64,000 bases of DNA from Liolophura sinensis. Its lineage: Eukaryota > Mollusca > Polyplacophora > Chitonida > Chitonidae. Below are positions 36,526 to 49,707 of the stretch, piece after piece. The notes below the pieces were generated by a model. It ran no database searches. It had not been told where the DNA came from and saw nothing but the letters and a program-made list of their open reading frames with translations. A program made the position numbers and the translations under genes. The stretch lies in the NCBI RefSeq assembly GCF_032854445.1, contig NC_088303.1, positions 34,947,265 through 35,011,264 of the forward strand, read 5' to 3'. The stretch's first letter is position 1. Every line of letters begins with the position of its first letter.

Positions 36526-36580
36526 ATATCTGGCTAGTTTTGGAATGAGCTCATTTATTTTTACTGCAGCCATTTGAAGC

Positions 36581-36710
36581 GTCATTGCGATGAAAGCAAG
36601 GTCACTTACCTGCTAATATCAAGGTCGAGAGTTCAAATCCAGCCAGAGGATTTGTTCGGATCCTCTACCCCTACACATTCCGGCCGTCACTTAACCTTAC
36701 CGATCTTAAG
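36581..36710 (+). repeat. tRNA-like SINE remnant
   Basis: 'ggtcgagagttcaaatccag' carries a B-box-like sequence, but the rest does not match families 1 or 2. Confidence 0.35.
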
Positions 36711-36877
36711 TATTGTTAGTCCATATAGTATCTAGGGACTCCTAGCAAAACATCTAAGTTTACAAAGAAATAACGCATCACTGAATTGTTTCAGCCTAGA
36801 TTTTAGTTTTGGTTCAAAGAGAAAAACCAATCATGCAAATAAATAGAATACTGTTCTGCTGTTTTTTTCTTTTGCAG

Positions 36878-37090
36878 CGAGGATGCTGCCACGATGAGCG
36901 CCAGCGTTCTGACCATTGTGCGGGCGGTGATAGTCCGCCTCCTATTCGCCGCACACGGGATAGTGTCTATATGGCGCCTGTTTGTGGTGACCCAGGACAC
37001 CAGATATTGGTACCTGGCCACGGCTCTCGGGCTACTCTTCACTGAGGCTCTTGTCACATTGGGCAAGAAGGGCGGCAAGGAGTGGAAATG
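36878..37090 (+). CDS. TMEM26: TMEM26 exon 1 (start codon at 36894)
   Basis: ATG at 36894 (context acgATGa) opens 65 codons plus two bases. The residues start MSASVLTIVRAVIVRLLFAA and align with the family N terminus, fixing the start. A perfect acceptor-like 'tttttttcttttgcag' ends at 36877, 16 nt before the ATG. An upstream non-coding 5' UTR exon is therefore likely. The donor is 'aaatg|gtaagg'. Confidence 0.92.
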
Positions 37091-37247
37091 GTAAGGGACA
37101 AAGCCGAGACATTACTGCAGTGCATGGTTGAGAGGAAGCAACTAAGAACTATTCACGACCAAAATTTTTCAATAGTTTCACGATAATCTGACAGTTCACG
37201 TATGCAACCTATTTCGATGTGAATCCTATTAAGGCATATGTTTTGGC

Positions 37248-37283
<36 letters not shown>

Positions 37284-40200
37284 GTAATATAATAATACAA
37301 TTTATTTACACTGAGTAATCCATGCAACCCGTAAGGCTGAATTGAGAACAAAATCGTATTTGAAAACCACCTTGTCATGGGCCATACTAAGGTGAACGCC
37401 ATGTTTCCGACTGGACCTCAGTGTATATACTATCTGTATAAACCCAACTGTATAATCTCAACTTCAGATTTCTAAATGCGTACTTCTGTAACTACATTCA
37501 AATCAAGACTAAACCTAAAGGCAAAGTATAGACTTATATACTGTTACATACACTTCATGATTTAAAATTTAAATGATTTAAAAGAAAGTCAAGTAGAGCG
37601 AATGATAAGTCAACGTACTTTCATTGATATTAGAAACTTTGAAGACTGACTGATTGACTGAAGAATAACGTCAATAATAGTTTGTGACAAACATGACAAA
37701 GACTTGCGTGTCTATTTGCGACGCCTCGATACATTTAAGTACATTCAAATCGCCTGTGAATATTGCTATCAATGAACTATTGTTATCTTAACGCTGTTAA
37801 AGGAAAAGGCCTCTTAAAGTCGAAGAAGGTATCACTAAGTAAACCATTTAAAACTAAGCATAAATATACTTTCATTTATTTTACAGGCGCTCAAACATTT
37901 GACTTCTAAGGTGGGTTTTATGGACAATGCTGTCTGCAATTAGGAACTCTGACGTCACAGGAAGTTTATCCAACCTAATAACGACACTGAATGTTGAAAG
38001 TACTCTTTTTACTTATGAGTGAAAGATTGCTGAAATAATGTTCCCAAAATTTCCTTCCTTCTGGTGAACATCAGGCAAAACGTTGATGTGACGTCACAGT
38101 TCCTAAATACTGTCAGTATGGCTTATAAAGCCCACCATAGTTTTCAAATATTTGAATGCCTTTCGACACTCTCAAAAATCTGAAAAAAATAAATGAAAGT
38201 ATTTTTACGCATAGTTTTCAATTGTCTTTATGACGAACCTTATTTCATATTTCATTCATCGGCCAAATATGCATTAGTTAATTTCACATGGTTCTTGTAC
38301 AATATTCTGGCCCAGCATGTTCTGGCTGCAGTGAATATTTTGTCCTACTTTTCAAAGGTTAATCTGTAACAAATTTCTGGCTTAGTGTACTCATACAAGT
38401 GTGAACATTTTTGACCTACTCTCCAAAGATTAATATTTTCCAAATACAGCACATAACAATTGGTGCATTACCTCAAAGATTATGTTACAAAATTTGACTG
38501 AGCAAGGAAAACAAGATTTGAGTGTACAAGGAAAACAAGATTTTAGTGTACAGGAAAAAACTTATAGCTTATTTCTGTTCAGGTTTTGTCCCAGCGTCTT
38601 CATATATCTGCTGAGTGTCGTGCCTTCCATTTGGTTTCTGGAAATCTATGAATTAGACAGGCGGATATTGGTGAGGGAAAACGTGACCATGTCTTCTGGT
38701 TATTTAGATAACACCGCCAAAGACCTGAAGGCCACACTAGGTAGTGTGCTTGGGGTGAGTATACTGTCACGCTATGGCTGCAGTTACTAATGCGGAACCA
38801 GATTTACAAAGCGCACCCTAGCGTATTATACATGGTACGTACAAGGGGTTACTGTAGTGTTTAATGGTCCTAGACCTAAATACTTACGGCAATATGATAT
38901 ACAGCGCTGTATTAAGGAGGTCCTTACGAGGAATGCTATGAACAGCCAAAACTCATAAATCAAGGCGTGAAAAGTTTTTACCGAATAATTTACGAAGGGG
39001 AAATACTATTTTTGCGGAAGTAATGGTAAAAACACTTTTGCCATTCATTTTGTTGTGGTGGTGGTGGTGGTGGGGGGGGGGGGGGGATGGTGGACAATAG
39101 TGAAATGAACAAACATATTTGTATCTGACATGGTAAGCTGACTGTTTCAGGCATGTCAGAATCAGCATAAACATCAAGACGAAAATAAAGGTAATAAATG
39201 GATTTATTAGCAATAACTTTATGCGTAAAAATGTAGCACGTCCAGATTACGCCAGAGTAAGAATTCAGTTTTAGACCAATCATACAGACTATATCCTTCT
39301 GCATATTTTACAACAGCTAAAAACTATATAAAGTTTCTTCCGGAAGAACTATTTTAAAGCTGTCCTCATTTCCTCATTTGTTTTCTTCTTTTTTTATTTC
39401 CCTCTGTTTTGTGCTTAATGCACTTTTCAGAACATTTTTTTTTATCCCGGAAACTTCACCCACTTCCATCCGAAACATCTGTCAGGGATTCAACTTTCGT
39501 TAGGTCATTCACGTTTTACACGGAGTAATTTCCGCATGGGCCTGGAGAAAGGTTGGTTGGTGCTTAGTTGGATGGATGCCACGTCTGTTGTATATGTCAA
39601 TAACACGAGTGGTTAGCACCAGATTCTACTGTGGCAGAAAACAGGGCCTATGTTTATCAGGCGTCTTAAGAACTATGTCGAAAACATAGATACAATTAAA
39701 ACGTTTTACTCTATGAAGTTCAAAATTGGTACACTGATTCTTTACTTCGGAACAATGTACCAGCCACAATTTAAGTTCTTTCCTGATCTGAGTTTGGCTT
39801 TTTAAGCATTCTTTTTAAACAATACTAGCTCTGGTCTCGTATTGATACTACCTTCTAATGCGAAACAAAACCATGAGCTGCAGGTTTCAGAATTCGAATT
39901 CTACCCTATGGTCTACAATCTTAGCAATAGGAAGATTTAATAAAAAGGTACTATCCTGTCGGCTTTTTTTCTTTTTTTCGGTTGCTTTTTTTGGGGGGGG
40001 GGGGGACTTTTTCTCCCAAACCGGAAAACTAAAAATTGTGGTAAGACAGCATTATGTTTGAATTCTATAAATGTCAGGTTTTAAGGACCATGGAGGCAGT
40101 GTCTTGGCAATCGTGTGGTAGAGACTACTTATTTAAATATACTTATTGCTAGGACAGATGGGCCAAGTCGTCACTATTTCAGCCACTGTGTGACGAGAAC

Positions 40201-43200
40201 ACGTTTAAACCCGGAACCCGTACGGTTTTCGGTATGAAAATAGCAACATCCAAATTAAAACGGAAAGAAACAGACGATTTAAAGCCACCCATAGAGACTG
40301 AAGACACTTCATGTATTTACTTGTGACCAGAGTTTGGAGCCATCTTGATAACTGATATTCTCAACTTAAAAGTCGTACGTATTTGAAGCTTTTCAAAAAT
40401 TTTAGGAGGGTTCCACAGCTAGTATTTATAAGGACCACCGAGAGTACAAACATCAGCCACATATAAATGAAAGGACTCCCCTAATGAAAAAACTCCCCTA
40501 ATGAAAGAACTCCCCTAATGAAAGAACTTCCCTAATGAAAGGACTCCCCTAATGAATTAACTCCCCTAATGCAGGATAATAGTCTGTACTTTTCTCCTCT
40601 GTCAGTGGTGAAGAATAATTTAAAATCATTCCTTTAATCGTTTTTAAAAAGTTCCATGATTCGGATGTCGATGAGGATCACCACCAAAACCCTCAACCCA
40701 TGGCCATCCTGTGCTCGATATATCATTCAAATCCCCCTTACACGTAGTGATTTTCTGTATGGTTGTAGACAGACAAACAAGCAGACAAACAGACAAGTAC
40801 ACGTCGACAGAAACATAATCTCCCAGGCATAGGAAATTAAGGTTGTCTCGAACACGTGCTATCTTCATCAGCAGAGGAACAGTTGCTGAGAAGTTGTTAG
40901 ATGGCCTTGCTCTGCTTTACAACAGAGCACACCTTAAGCAGCTGGAAGCTCCATCAGTTCAGCCTGGTGTTTATTTTATCTTGTTCATCTTACCTGATTT
41001 CAAACGTTCCCTGGCTTTGAAATTTCGAGCTAGTAGGCGTACCAAGGGATGTGTAACAATTGTAAACATGATCTGGTGTCATATCTGGTGTCATATCTCC
41101 TGATAAGTGATTTAAAACCCGTCTACTTCCGCACAGATGTGCACAGAAAGTTTGTGTCAACACACAGTATTCGCTGTATGGAGCAAAAAACTAAAGGATT
41201 TTCTTTAATCATCAAATGCTTGTCTTTTACACAAACATATCAAAATGTGTGCTTCTTTTTATAAGCTGTAGATTTTATAATGGGCTTGCTTTTCACATAC
41301 CAGTATCATTAGGACTATATCTCTTAGCTATTATAGTGACAAAACAGATTACAGTAATAAACAGTGCATCAGAAATTCCATCAAAGCTAGGTTTGATATT
41401 TACCAAAATTCCAAAATAATGCGTTTGCGCATGCTCATTGAAGCACATCTGTTACTACAGGGTAATCCTTGCTATAGTGTGTTGACTTGATTACTGAGAT
41501 GCAGTGTGCAAAATTTCACAACGACTGGGCAATTATCATGGTAAATATCAAACATTGTTTGTGGGAGAGCTGTTTATAAAACAATCATGCTATATTGTAT
41601 GAGGAGCAACTTTTTCAGTTCATTTCATAAACCAGTGTCACACGCCATGCAGTGTATGAATGGCTTCCAAAACTTATAAATACGACGTGAAAAAGTAGTG
41701 CTATATTTGTTTGATTCATTTGCAGTCAAAATTACAAGAGAGTTTTGTAACAAGTATAAGTCTTTAAATCATTACTTGTGGACATACATGTGTAATGCTG
41801 ATGGTAAGTTAGTGTTTACAAGTGATATTTTGCTACTACTGGCCAATTACAAGATGTATGTAGTGATACAGGATGCAGTTAAACAAGCTCAATTCACCTT
41901 ACTTTTTGGCTGTTATATGTTCGCAAATAGTGGACATTATTTTCAGGTTAATTGCTCGCTCGAGGTTCTTTTAGGAACGTACCAGCTATCGATTCACGTT
42001 CTAACTGAATGTGATGTTACAACTATTTTCTTTCTTTCGCGCATGTGCATTTTAATCCAGGTACATGCCAATCTGTATGCCATATCTGATTTGTCGTTTG
42101 TTAAAAGGAAATGTTTGTCAAAATCTAATTAAGTAAAGCTTTGCGATCAAAGGCTTTAGACTATTTGCTGTCACAAGGGCCAGTTCGCATGAGCACGCCG
42201 GCGTTGTACGACTGGAGAAATCTCCAACGATTTACAATTTATTGTCTTTTGGTTTCAAACGGACCTCATTAGTCCGTGCGGTTGTGGTCAAGATCTGGAA
42301 TGCAATAGTTTGGTTACGACATTCTTCAAACAGAATTTTTAGTTGATCGTCGAGATGTTGCCATAGAAACGAAGCGCGCGCACACTTATTTAATTAGTTT
42401 TCTCTACGGGCGCTGGATACCAAATCAGTAACGTTGTTTGCAATGTTCGTCGTGATTTCGTCTGCCAAAAGCCTCCACATTGCTGATTTTCCGGAAAGAG
42501 CCGAACTCTGCCGGAAGTCAATGTCTGCGCAAACAGTAGAGTAGAGTGGGATTTGAATTTCATGCCACAGTCAATACGGACGCCAATGCCAACAGCTTCG
42601 TCTGTAACGCTTCAAGCAGGTGTTTGTTAGCTTGCCAAGTCTGAAAGGACACAGTCGATCGTTAAGCCAGATCTGAAAGCAGAAGTCCATCACCACAATT
42701 CTTAAAATGCACTGGGTTGCATAAATGTACAAGTGTGTTTATCGTTCATGTAAACTAAAATCTACGTGTATATTGATATATATGCACACAACCATTTCTA
42801 CCATTACATATTCGTTATAGACAGATCTATACCCTTGTCTGGTAAACTCAGACGTATCGTTTTCCTGTTTAATGCAATGACTGACGTATAGTTTTAGGCC
42901 TCAGGGCTGGCAAGACTTTGAAGAGTTTCCAAACTCCTGGCTAATGCCTTGCGTTCCTTGAACAGCGTTATAAACGACTCTTGTCTCTGTATATAGTGGC
43001 TACTGCGTGGCATATCAGCGGGAGCTAATGATCTACCAACATGCCCTGTATGTCAAGTCAAATCATGCAAGATGTTCTTTTCAAAGAACGTAATCTTTTT
43101 AAAAATGTATCGTTACACAGCTGTTCTCCGCTTGTTATCTCGGGGTTAGCAATTTTATGTATTTGCAGACGGAGGTAAGGCAAAAGGCCACTCGTAATGA

Positions 43201-45857
43201 AACGAAATATCTAATGACAATCTTGTCATGACATTATTCTATGATTCCGATTTGAATTAACTTTCAGTACACTAAATTTAAACATGTGATTTATACCTTG
43301 AAGCTGACAGAAGTGTTTAAGTGCGAAACACTATACAACGTATTTACCCAACAAATGTCGGTATTGTGTTTTGGTATACATGGCACATATTCACACATGT
43401 ATCAATGCATGTCATTAATATAGGGCATTGGAATGGGTGTCAGTCAACCGATTTTGTGCGGGTTACAAAATTAGCCATTTGTTACATCCATCATTCGTAT
43501 GGACGTATTACGGAAACCTTCAAATGAAGCTGTCGGAACTGTCGGGATATTGAACAGCTGGCGAATTGATAACACAATATGATGAGCGGCGCAGGTTTCA
43601 AGGCGTTAAACTGACATCGATATTTAGGTTTCTTATAGGCCTGATTTGACTGACCGGTTGAACAGAATGTGCTTTCATTGTACAGCAGAAGAAAAAAAAA
43701 TAACAAAGAAACAAAAACAGATAAAGAGGTTTGTCATGGAGACAAATACCTTTTTATTTAGAGAATTGAATGACTTCAACTTGACTTTGTCTTTCAAGTC
43801 ACTTGATTAAAACTACGTATTTATTTGCGATTACGGACCCAGAACGTCCATTTTGATTGACGGCTGGCACACAAAAATCTGTTTTGACACCTAGTTTTAT
43901 GGCTAGTAAGGTTTACGCCAATCTCTACTTCCACTCTTTGGGTTTTCCAATGTCTTTGAACCATTCTTACCAGGCGTTTCTTGCGAAAAGAAAGAATAGA
44001 ATCTATAGGAAGTGTACCATGGCGAAAAATGTGTACCATGGCGAAAAATGTGTACCATGGGGAAATATATGTACCGTGGTGAAAAATGTGTACCATGGCG
44101 AAAAATGAACAAAAAGCAATTGAAAGTCAATGGAAATTTTGAAAACATACACCAGAAACGGGCTTTATTTACTGTTTTAATTTTAAAAAGCATATTCCTA
44201 AATTAAATTAAATACGGTTTTGTGGTCAAACGGCGCACGTCCACGAACCCCTGTCTGCGTTACGTGAAGGTTACGCCTTTGGGCGTACTGGTGATATTAA
44301 AAGGGTTGCGTACAGATGGATTATTAAAAAATCCCACATAATAATTTCTTTTTGTATTTTATTCTTTCAAAAAACAAATAAATAAATAGTTTTGAATGTT
44401 TTGAATAGCAATCACTCTCAACTATCCCCCATTCATTCAAGTTTATGTTTTCTTTTGGTCAGATCTTTTATCGATATCCATGTATATACATGACACAACA
44501 TTACCTTGTTCAGTGCCTGAGATGCTCAATCTGTTGCAGGTACAGCTTGAGATCCACATCCCCATCAGCCTAACGTCCGACGAGTGGATTCGAACTCTGG
44601 AACAGTTGTTGTTGTTATTGCTGATCCTCGGCAGGGGTATACTGCCCAAAGGGAAACTCACGCACGACCAATTGTCGCAGCTCCTTTTAGTGTACATCGG
44701 AACAGCTGCGGATATCGTGGAGTTCTTTGAAGCCTTTAAAGAAGACGAGGTATAGTATTGCATTACCCTGCACGTCAATGCGCTGATCTTAATCTTCGTG
44801 TTATACCTTAAGTGTGTGATGATTGTTGCCTGTGGAGTCATTTCGTACAGCTATTGTGCAAAGTAACTGACTCCACTAATCTGAAATGTTTACATCATAT
44901 GTAGGTAAAATGTCCTGGGAATTTGTTCATTTCTTCACGTTCTTGCAATGGTTACACGGATACGCAAATTAGTTCATGACAAGAATCAATTCATGGAAAC
45001 CAAAACTATGAACGATACACCACATCAATTATTGCTGGAACAATGTTGATATATTTCACTTGACTGGAGTGTTATGCTTTTAGTACTCGAGATTGTGCCA
45101 CTCAGTGGTTGGTTACAAGGTTTATGGATAAAGAATCCTGCTGAGTAGTCATCCCATATCACACTATGCCTATACGTCATCAACTCCTCGCGTGAACCAT
45201 GAAAGTGAGGCTGAATTATTGTTTAACTCGAAATGTCCCGCTTATCTGTTCCAGGTCCGCTACAACAAAATGCTGTGCTTGGTTATTCTTGGAATTTGGT
45301 CTCTAAGTCTGCTACAGTTCTCGATAGTTCTCACCGCTGCGAGAGCTCGACGAGATCAGTCTGGGCTGGTTCCCAGGGTGACGACTTACAAATCCTCGGA
45401 TAACAAAGTGGGTTGTTGTCAAGCCGATGTGTTCGGCATCATGATTTCAATCGTCCTGCAGGACGCTCCTTTTCTAGTGTTACGGATGCTGCTGATATTC
45501 CAGTACCGCGTCTTGAGCTATACGAACATGTTCTTTACGTCCAAGAACACGTTAGTGATCGTCTTGCTGATTTACCGTCTCGTCGTGGTACAGCTTGAAA
45601 AGAGAGACGAGAGGAACAATGCTTACTCGCTTGCGGCGTCTCAGAGTTTTGACTCCAGAAGTCTGCGCAGTTATCGGACTGTTGACAGTGGTTTGTCGAG
45701 TGAGAGCAGGGACAGCAAGTCCCGCCTTGCTCACGACCTCAGCGTTAGCAGCAATGGCTTCAACGACGTGGAAAATTCCAAACCCACTCACATAAAACTT
45801 CAGCGAACGACTGTGGCCCGGACGTTATCCCTGGACGATCTCGATTCCAACTTTTGA
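36878..45857 (+). CDS. TMEM26: TMEM26 homologue, four coding exons, complete
   Basis: The coding join 36894-37090, 38583-38754, 44540-44749, 45255-45857 gives 1182 nt, 393 aa plus stop; human TMEM26 is 368 aa. All boundaries are GT-AG and phases agree (2, 0, 0). The protein is a multi-pass membrane protein with family signatures: an N-terminal RLLF..H.....WR...RYWYL block, the PSIWFLE helix, LTHDQLSQLLLVYIGTAADI, and DAPFLVLRM followed by LIYRLVV. The C-terminal 70-80 residues are Ser-rich and charged, probably cytosolic. TMEM26 is an orphan family whose molecular role is unknown; mouse Tmem26 is used as a surface marker of beige adipocytes. The neighbours give no functional clue. A poly(A) signal follows at 47967. 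Confidence 0.94.
37091..38582 (+). other. TMEM26 intron 1
   Basis: AT-rich, with an (ATA)n microsatellite at about 37249-37300. No other feature is recognised. It ends 'tatttctgttcag'. Confidence 0.8.
38583..38754 (+). CDS. TMEM26: TMEM26 exon 2
   Basis: Acceptor 'atttctgttcag'; donor 'ggg|gtgagt'. It completes the Trp codon split by intron 1 and encodes FCPSVFIYLLSVVPSIWFLE, a membrane helix, then a polar loop with an N-V-T sequon before LGSVLG. Confidence 0.92.
40465..40572. repeat. 17-bp minisatellite, 6 copies
   Basis: 'aaagaactcccctaatg' and close variants repeat six times inside TMEM26 intron 2. Confidence 0.88.
44013..44107. repeat. 19-bp minisatellite, 5 copies
   Basis: 'gtgtaccatggcgaaaaat' repeats five times. 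The third copy is changed to ccatgggg and the fourth to ccgtgg. Confidence 0.88.
44540..44749 (+). CDS. TMEM26: TMEM26 exon 3
   Basis: Acceptor 'caatctgttgcag'; donor 'gag|gtatag'; 210 nt, phase 0-0. It encodes VQLEIHIPISLTSDEWIRTL, the hydrophobic EQLLLLLLILGRGILPKGKL, then the family hallmark THDQLSQLLLVYIGTAADIV and an acidic end. Confidence 0.93.
44750..45254 (+). other. TMEM26 intron 3
   Basis: Short intron ending 'cgcttatctgttccag'. A possible degraded SINE tail ('gactggagtgttatgctttt') lies at about 45063. Confidence 0.75.
45255..45857 (+). CDS. TMEM26: TMEM26 exon 4 (terminal)
   Basis: Encodes the last membrane helices (MLCLVILGIWSLSLLQFSIV; IMISIVLQDAPFLVLRMLLI; FTSKNTLVIVLLIYRLVVVQ). 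A hydrophilic Ser-rich tail follows, ending ARTLSLDDLDSNF before TGA. Confidence 0.93.
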   Translation, partial: VRYNKMLCLVILGIWSLSLLQFSIVLTAARARRDQSGLVPRVTTYKSSDNKVGCCQADVFGIMISIVLQDAPFLVLRMLLIFQYRVLSYTNMFFTSKNTLVIVLLIYRLVVVQLEKRDERNNAYSLAASQSFDSRSLRSYRTVDSGLSSESRDSKSRLAHDLSVSSNGFNDVENSKPTHIKLQRTTVARTLSLDDLDSNF

Positions 45858-47966
45858 AGACTCTCGATTTTGTCGATTTGAGGCCAAATGTTTTGAAGAT
45901 TGTCGGATTGCGACGGAGTTTGTTGGTGGTCAGTTGAATGATTTCAGTTAGAGATAAACAATTCCTACCGTATGAATACAACTATAGGAAAGGAAGGTTG
46001 GAAACGAAGATGGCAGCGCCAGACCAGCTGAATTTGGCTACGAAATGGACAGAGTTTTAAAAAGCTTGTCCAACATTGAGAGTGGGCAGCCGATGCAAAA
46101 AACTGTATACCGAAGCAGAGTGGAATTACCATGGATCATGTCTTTGTTTGTCTGGTAGTTAGGTAGTTTGGTTTACAAGCGCCATGAAATGTGCTACAGC
46201 AAGGTATACCGGAGTTATCTTCTTCCTTCAAGTCGGACATACGATCACCGAGGATACTGTGTTCTCGCTTTGGCGAATCTGACTGCGGGATATTGGTATT
46301 GACGGGGGAAATTTGTCGTCGTAATGAGGACAATTATTGTAGCAGATGAGTAGTACGCTAACACCAATTTGCCCACAAATCTGCACCGCCAGGGCAGGAA
46401 TGGACAACAGAACTCACGGAAACACCTTACACCTGAATTATTTTTGATGGACAAGATTCCCAATGGTTAGGAGTTATTTGAATTCCGTGAAAGTGGTCAC
46501 GACATCTTGTGTCAGGTCCTAGATGACCTTCGGTGTGAGGAGTAACAAGGCTGTGCCATTCACATACCTTTGTGCAGTAAAGGTACTCGACAGACTCGTA
46601 TATATGGAGTTTTGTTGGAAACAAGGTCTTCGCCAAATGGAAGGGTCCTTATATATGTAGTGAATGACAACTGCGTCGTTTTAACCCTAAAATGGACCGA
46701 TTTGGACGTTTTCTCACGGATTTTTGCCGTGATGAGAGTTAGGATTGATTGAATGAGCTTATCGAAAGTAGATCTCGAGTTGTCTTGGCGCCAGTAGGGC
46801 TGGTCCTGATATTTCATTTTTTTTCATGTTGTCTTTTCTTGTGTATATAGTCAGATAGAAATCAAATAGTGTGTGAACAGTAGAATAGATTTCGGTTATA
46901 TTCATGAACACATATCCTGATGAATTCCAAATACATGCACCAAACACTTTGATGAATCATTTATGTGACTGGACAAGATGTTACAGAGATAGACGGTGAT
47001 TAAGATTTTAAAGGTTTGTAAATGATTGGTTTCTTTTATTTATCGAGGAAATGTGAGTTAGTTGTACAGGTATTAAAATGTGGGAAAAACAACTCTTACT
47101 CGCTATTAATAAGGGTTTTCGCAAAAGGTCTGCATGATCCTTTAACAGCCTATGTATTTTTTAGAAATTGATTCAAGTTGCTGCACCGGTATCCCAAGTT
47201 TTACACGAATTAGAATTGGAAATGTTTTGGCGCCATTTATGTATTCTTCCGTCTGCTACTGAACCATAGCATGGAAGTTATCCACTAGACTTAGAAACAT
47301 GATAATGAATTAAATTTCCTGGATGTCGATTTTTTTTGTATTACCTATCCTGTAGTTTCAGCTTAACATACATCGTGCAAAACTTTATCTTAATTTGAAT
47401 TATATACAAAGGGCATATTGTCTTAAAATTGGATATTAAACACGAGACGGTTTATTCGGAAAAAAATAACCACTGCTGCACAGGACACGTGTGGTATCTT
47501 CTCTCTGTTATGATTTAGCCCTTGTGCATGACTTTTTAACAAAATTTATTTTTTTATTTTTACTTCATCGATGGTCTGTAAATAGGGCTGGCATCTAGCA
47601 ACTCAACCCGTTATTTCACGGTTAGAAAAATACAGCTCTAAGCTTCCACACACATACACTTTGAACTAATATATTTCACATTCTGTTGGTGATAAACTAC
47701 TTGGAATCAAATTATCTGATGTGAGACCAATTTTATAAACCAATGTTTGTGATGCATTGCACTGCGATTGTACATCACTCGTTTGCTTGAGACGATAGAG
47801 GAATTCTCACGTCAAAATTTTGTATACTATAGAGTGAACTCTCGTATTTTAACAGGAAGGAAATGTTTGGCGTTATGATTGTTAGGGGTGGCTTGCAAGT
47901 GTATGGTTGACTCGAGGTAAAAGTGCTATGCTGAATGCTTGATACAAATAAGCAACGTCTTCTGCA

Positions 47967-47972
47967 AATAAA
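47967..47972 (+). terminator. Candidate TMEM26 poly(A) signal
   Basis: First AATAAA found on the plus strand after the stop, about 2.1 kb downstream, which implies a long 3' UTR. An ATTAAA at about 47072 is an alternative. 45858-48480 holds nothing else recognisable. Confidence 0.35.
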
Positions 47973-48574
47973 ACTTTACCAAAGTATCACTGAACTAATA
48001 TTCACAATGAAATTTCTGTATTATCTGTAAAGCGTCCTCATTTCTTAAAAAAAATGATGCGTGGAGAGGATTACTTTTGTAAAAATCACATTTATATAGA
48101 CAACCTCAAATACAACACAGTCTGTTATTTATTCAGATAATTTAATACATTGGATAATTTCTAAACGCTAAGTTTCAAGATCCCCTTATCCCACAGGATA
48201 TCTTCATGCGGATGCCGGGAGACAGGTTTGGAGAGAGAGGCTTCTGACTTCAATTTTTCCAATTTTTCGATTTCCCTTACACAGTTCTTCAGATAAAATT
48301 TGACTTTTTTCAAAAGTGAAAAAGTATTTATGGGCCCGATCTTTGTATTCCACCAGTCCACGTGTGTAACGGAGCTCAGGCTTATGAGTGAACGAAATCG
48401 GACTGGGCGTGAACAAAACGACCGCCATTTGACATGACCTGATAAACCCACTGACCTGAAGACACGACTGCTGGATTTGAACACGCGACCTTACTGACCA
48501 AGGGTCCATTGGGTGCGATTAGATGCAGCAAAGGTTAATGTAAAGATGCAAAGGTACTCTGTGAAGAACAACTG

Positions 48575-48622
48575 TTTCTGCGTGAGTACGGCCCAAAACA
48601 CCAATCAAATAAATGAATAACT
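48575..48622 (+). mobile_element. SINE family 1 tail fragment
   Basis: 'gagtacggcccaaaacacca' followed by 'atcaaataaatgaataac'. Confidence 0.6.
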
Positions 48623-49705
48623 GTCTCTGCATGATGACGCCTCTGGTCCACCATACAATTGTGATACTCTTCAGATCGGACTTATATGCATATGACAATA
48701 GCGCTCCATTCATTAGGATAATATCAGAAGTGCAGCAAACATACCTGTAGATTGCATCATGACAGATGACGCTTAACATCTCCTACCTGATCTAATATTG
48801 TTAGTTCTGGGTGTTTTAGTTCTAAGTGCATGTAATTCATGCGCATTTCCGCGGCCAATATGAGAAATTAGATACTTCCGCAATTATACGGATGTAGGTC
48901 TATAGATAAATCCCCAAAGGTGTTAGGGTTAAGTACGTTGTAAAATCCAGCCATATGGTGCTTCATTTATACAGAATCTCTTGGGGTTTCTGTCGGATCA
49001 TTTCATGCAGCCATAATGCATAAAGCGTTTCAAGGGTGGTACATGCTAACATTTTCTGTTATCCCCTTTCCTCCTGCGATAAAAATTCAATATCTATGAG
49101 ACCTAATTGTGTTCGAGCAGCTTAGTAGACATGATCTTGCCGTGAATGTGGAGAAAGCGCATATAGGGTATACTTGTTTATTTTTTCCTCAACTGAATTT
49201 AAAAACTTTACGTTCTGTACGGCATAAAATTATGTTTATATATGTTGCTCTGACATGTTTTTCTCTTTATTTTCTTCCTCACGTTCCTAACTTTAAAGCG
49301 CATAATTTTAAATAATTTTACTTTCCTCACGCTTCTTTGCAAGTAAAAACACACGGCCTACTGTCTCTCAAAAAGTCACAATGTTCAGGTTCTAATAAAC
49401 TGTCGTTAATTTCTTTCGCCATCTTTTTATATTGCTCCGAAAGTGGCCACAGTCATTAACTGAATTTTCCATTTACTTACATGTTAACGTTAAGTTTCAC
49501 AGCGCTATACCTAAATCAGCGAGCCCCAAAAGTTCCGTGCATGATAATCCTCGCCCCCTGAGACAACTCCATGCCATTTCCTGATAGGGGTTGACTCATG
49601 AAATTTTTGGGCAAAACTGACAAACAGCCGATTGGGGTCAAAACCACTCAGTGAAAGGTGAGTGAACCTTGGCTTAGCATATCTCTGCATGGCTGTGATT
49701 ACGTA
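48623..49705. other. Gene-poor sequence
   Basis: No gene or repeat is recognised. Confidence 0.4.
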
Positions 49706-49707
49706 TG

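Larger units (their letters stand above)
38755..44539 (+). other. TMEM26 intron 2
   Basis: 5.8 kb, non-coding. It holds a GT/G-rich run at 39053-39086, a G-run at about 39994, a 17-bp minisatellite at 40465-40572 and a 19-bp minisatellite at 44013-44107. A 144-codon open frame at 41698-42132 has no recognisable domain. Confidence 0.75.

Noticed and set aside
41698..42132. 144-codon open frame in TMEM26 intron 2
   Set aside because: No recognisable domain, no splice sites or upstream start context, AT-rich composition; TMEM26 exons 2 and 3 join in phase without it.
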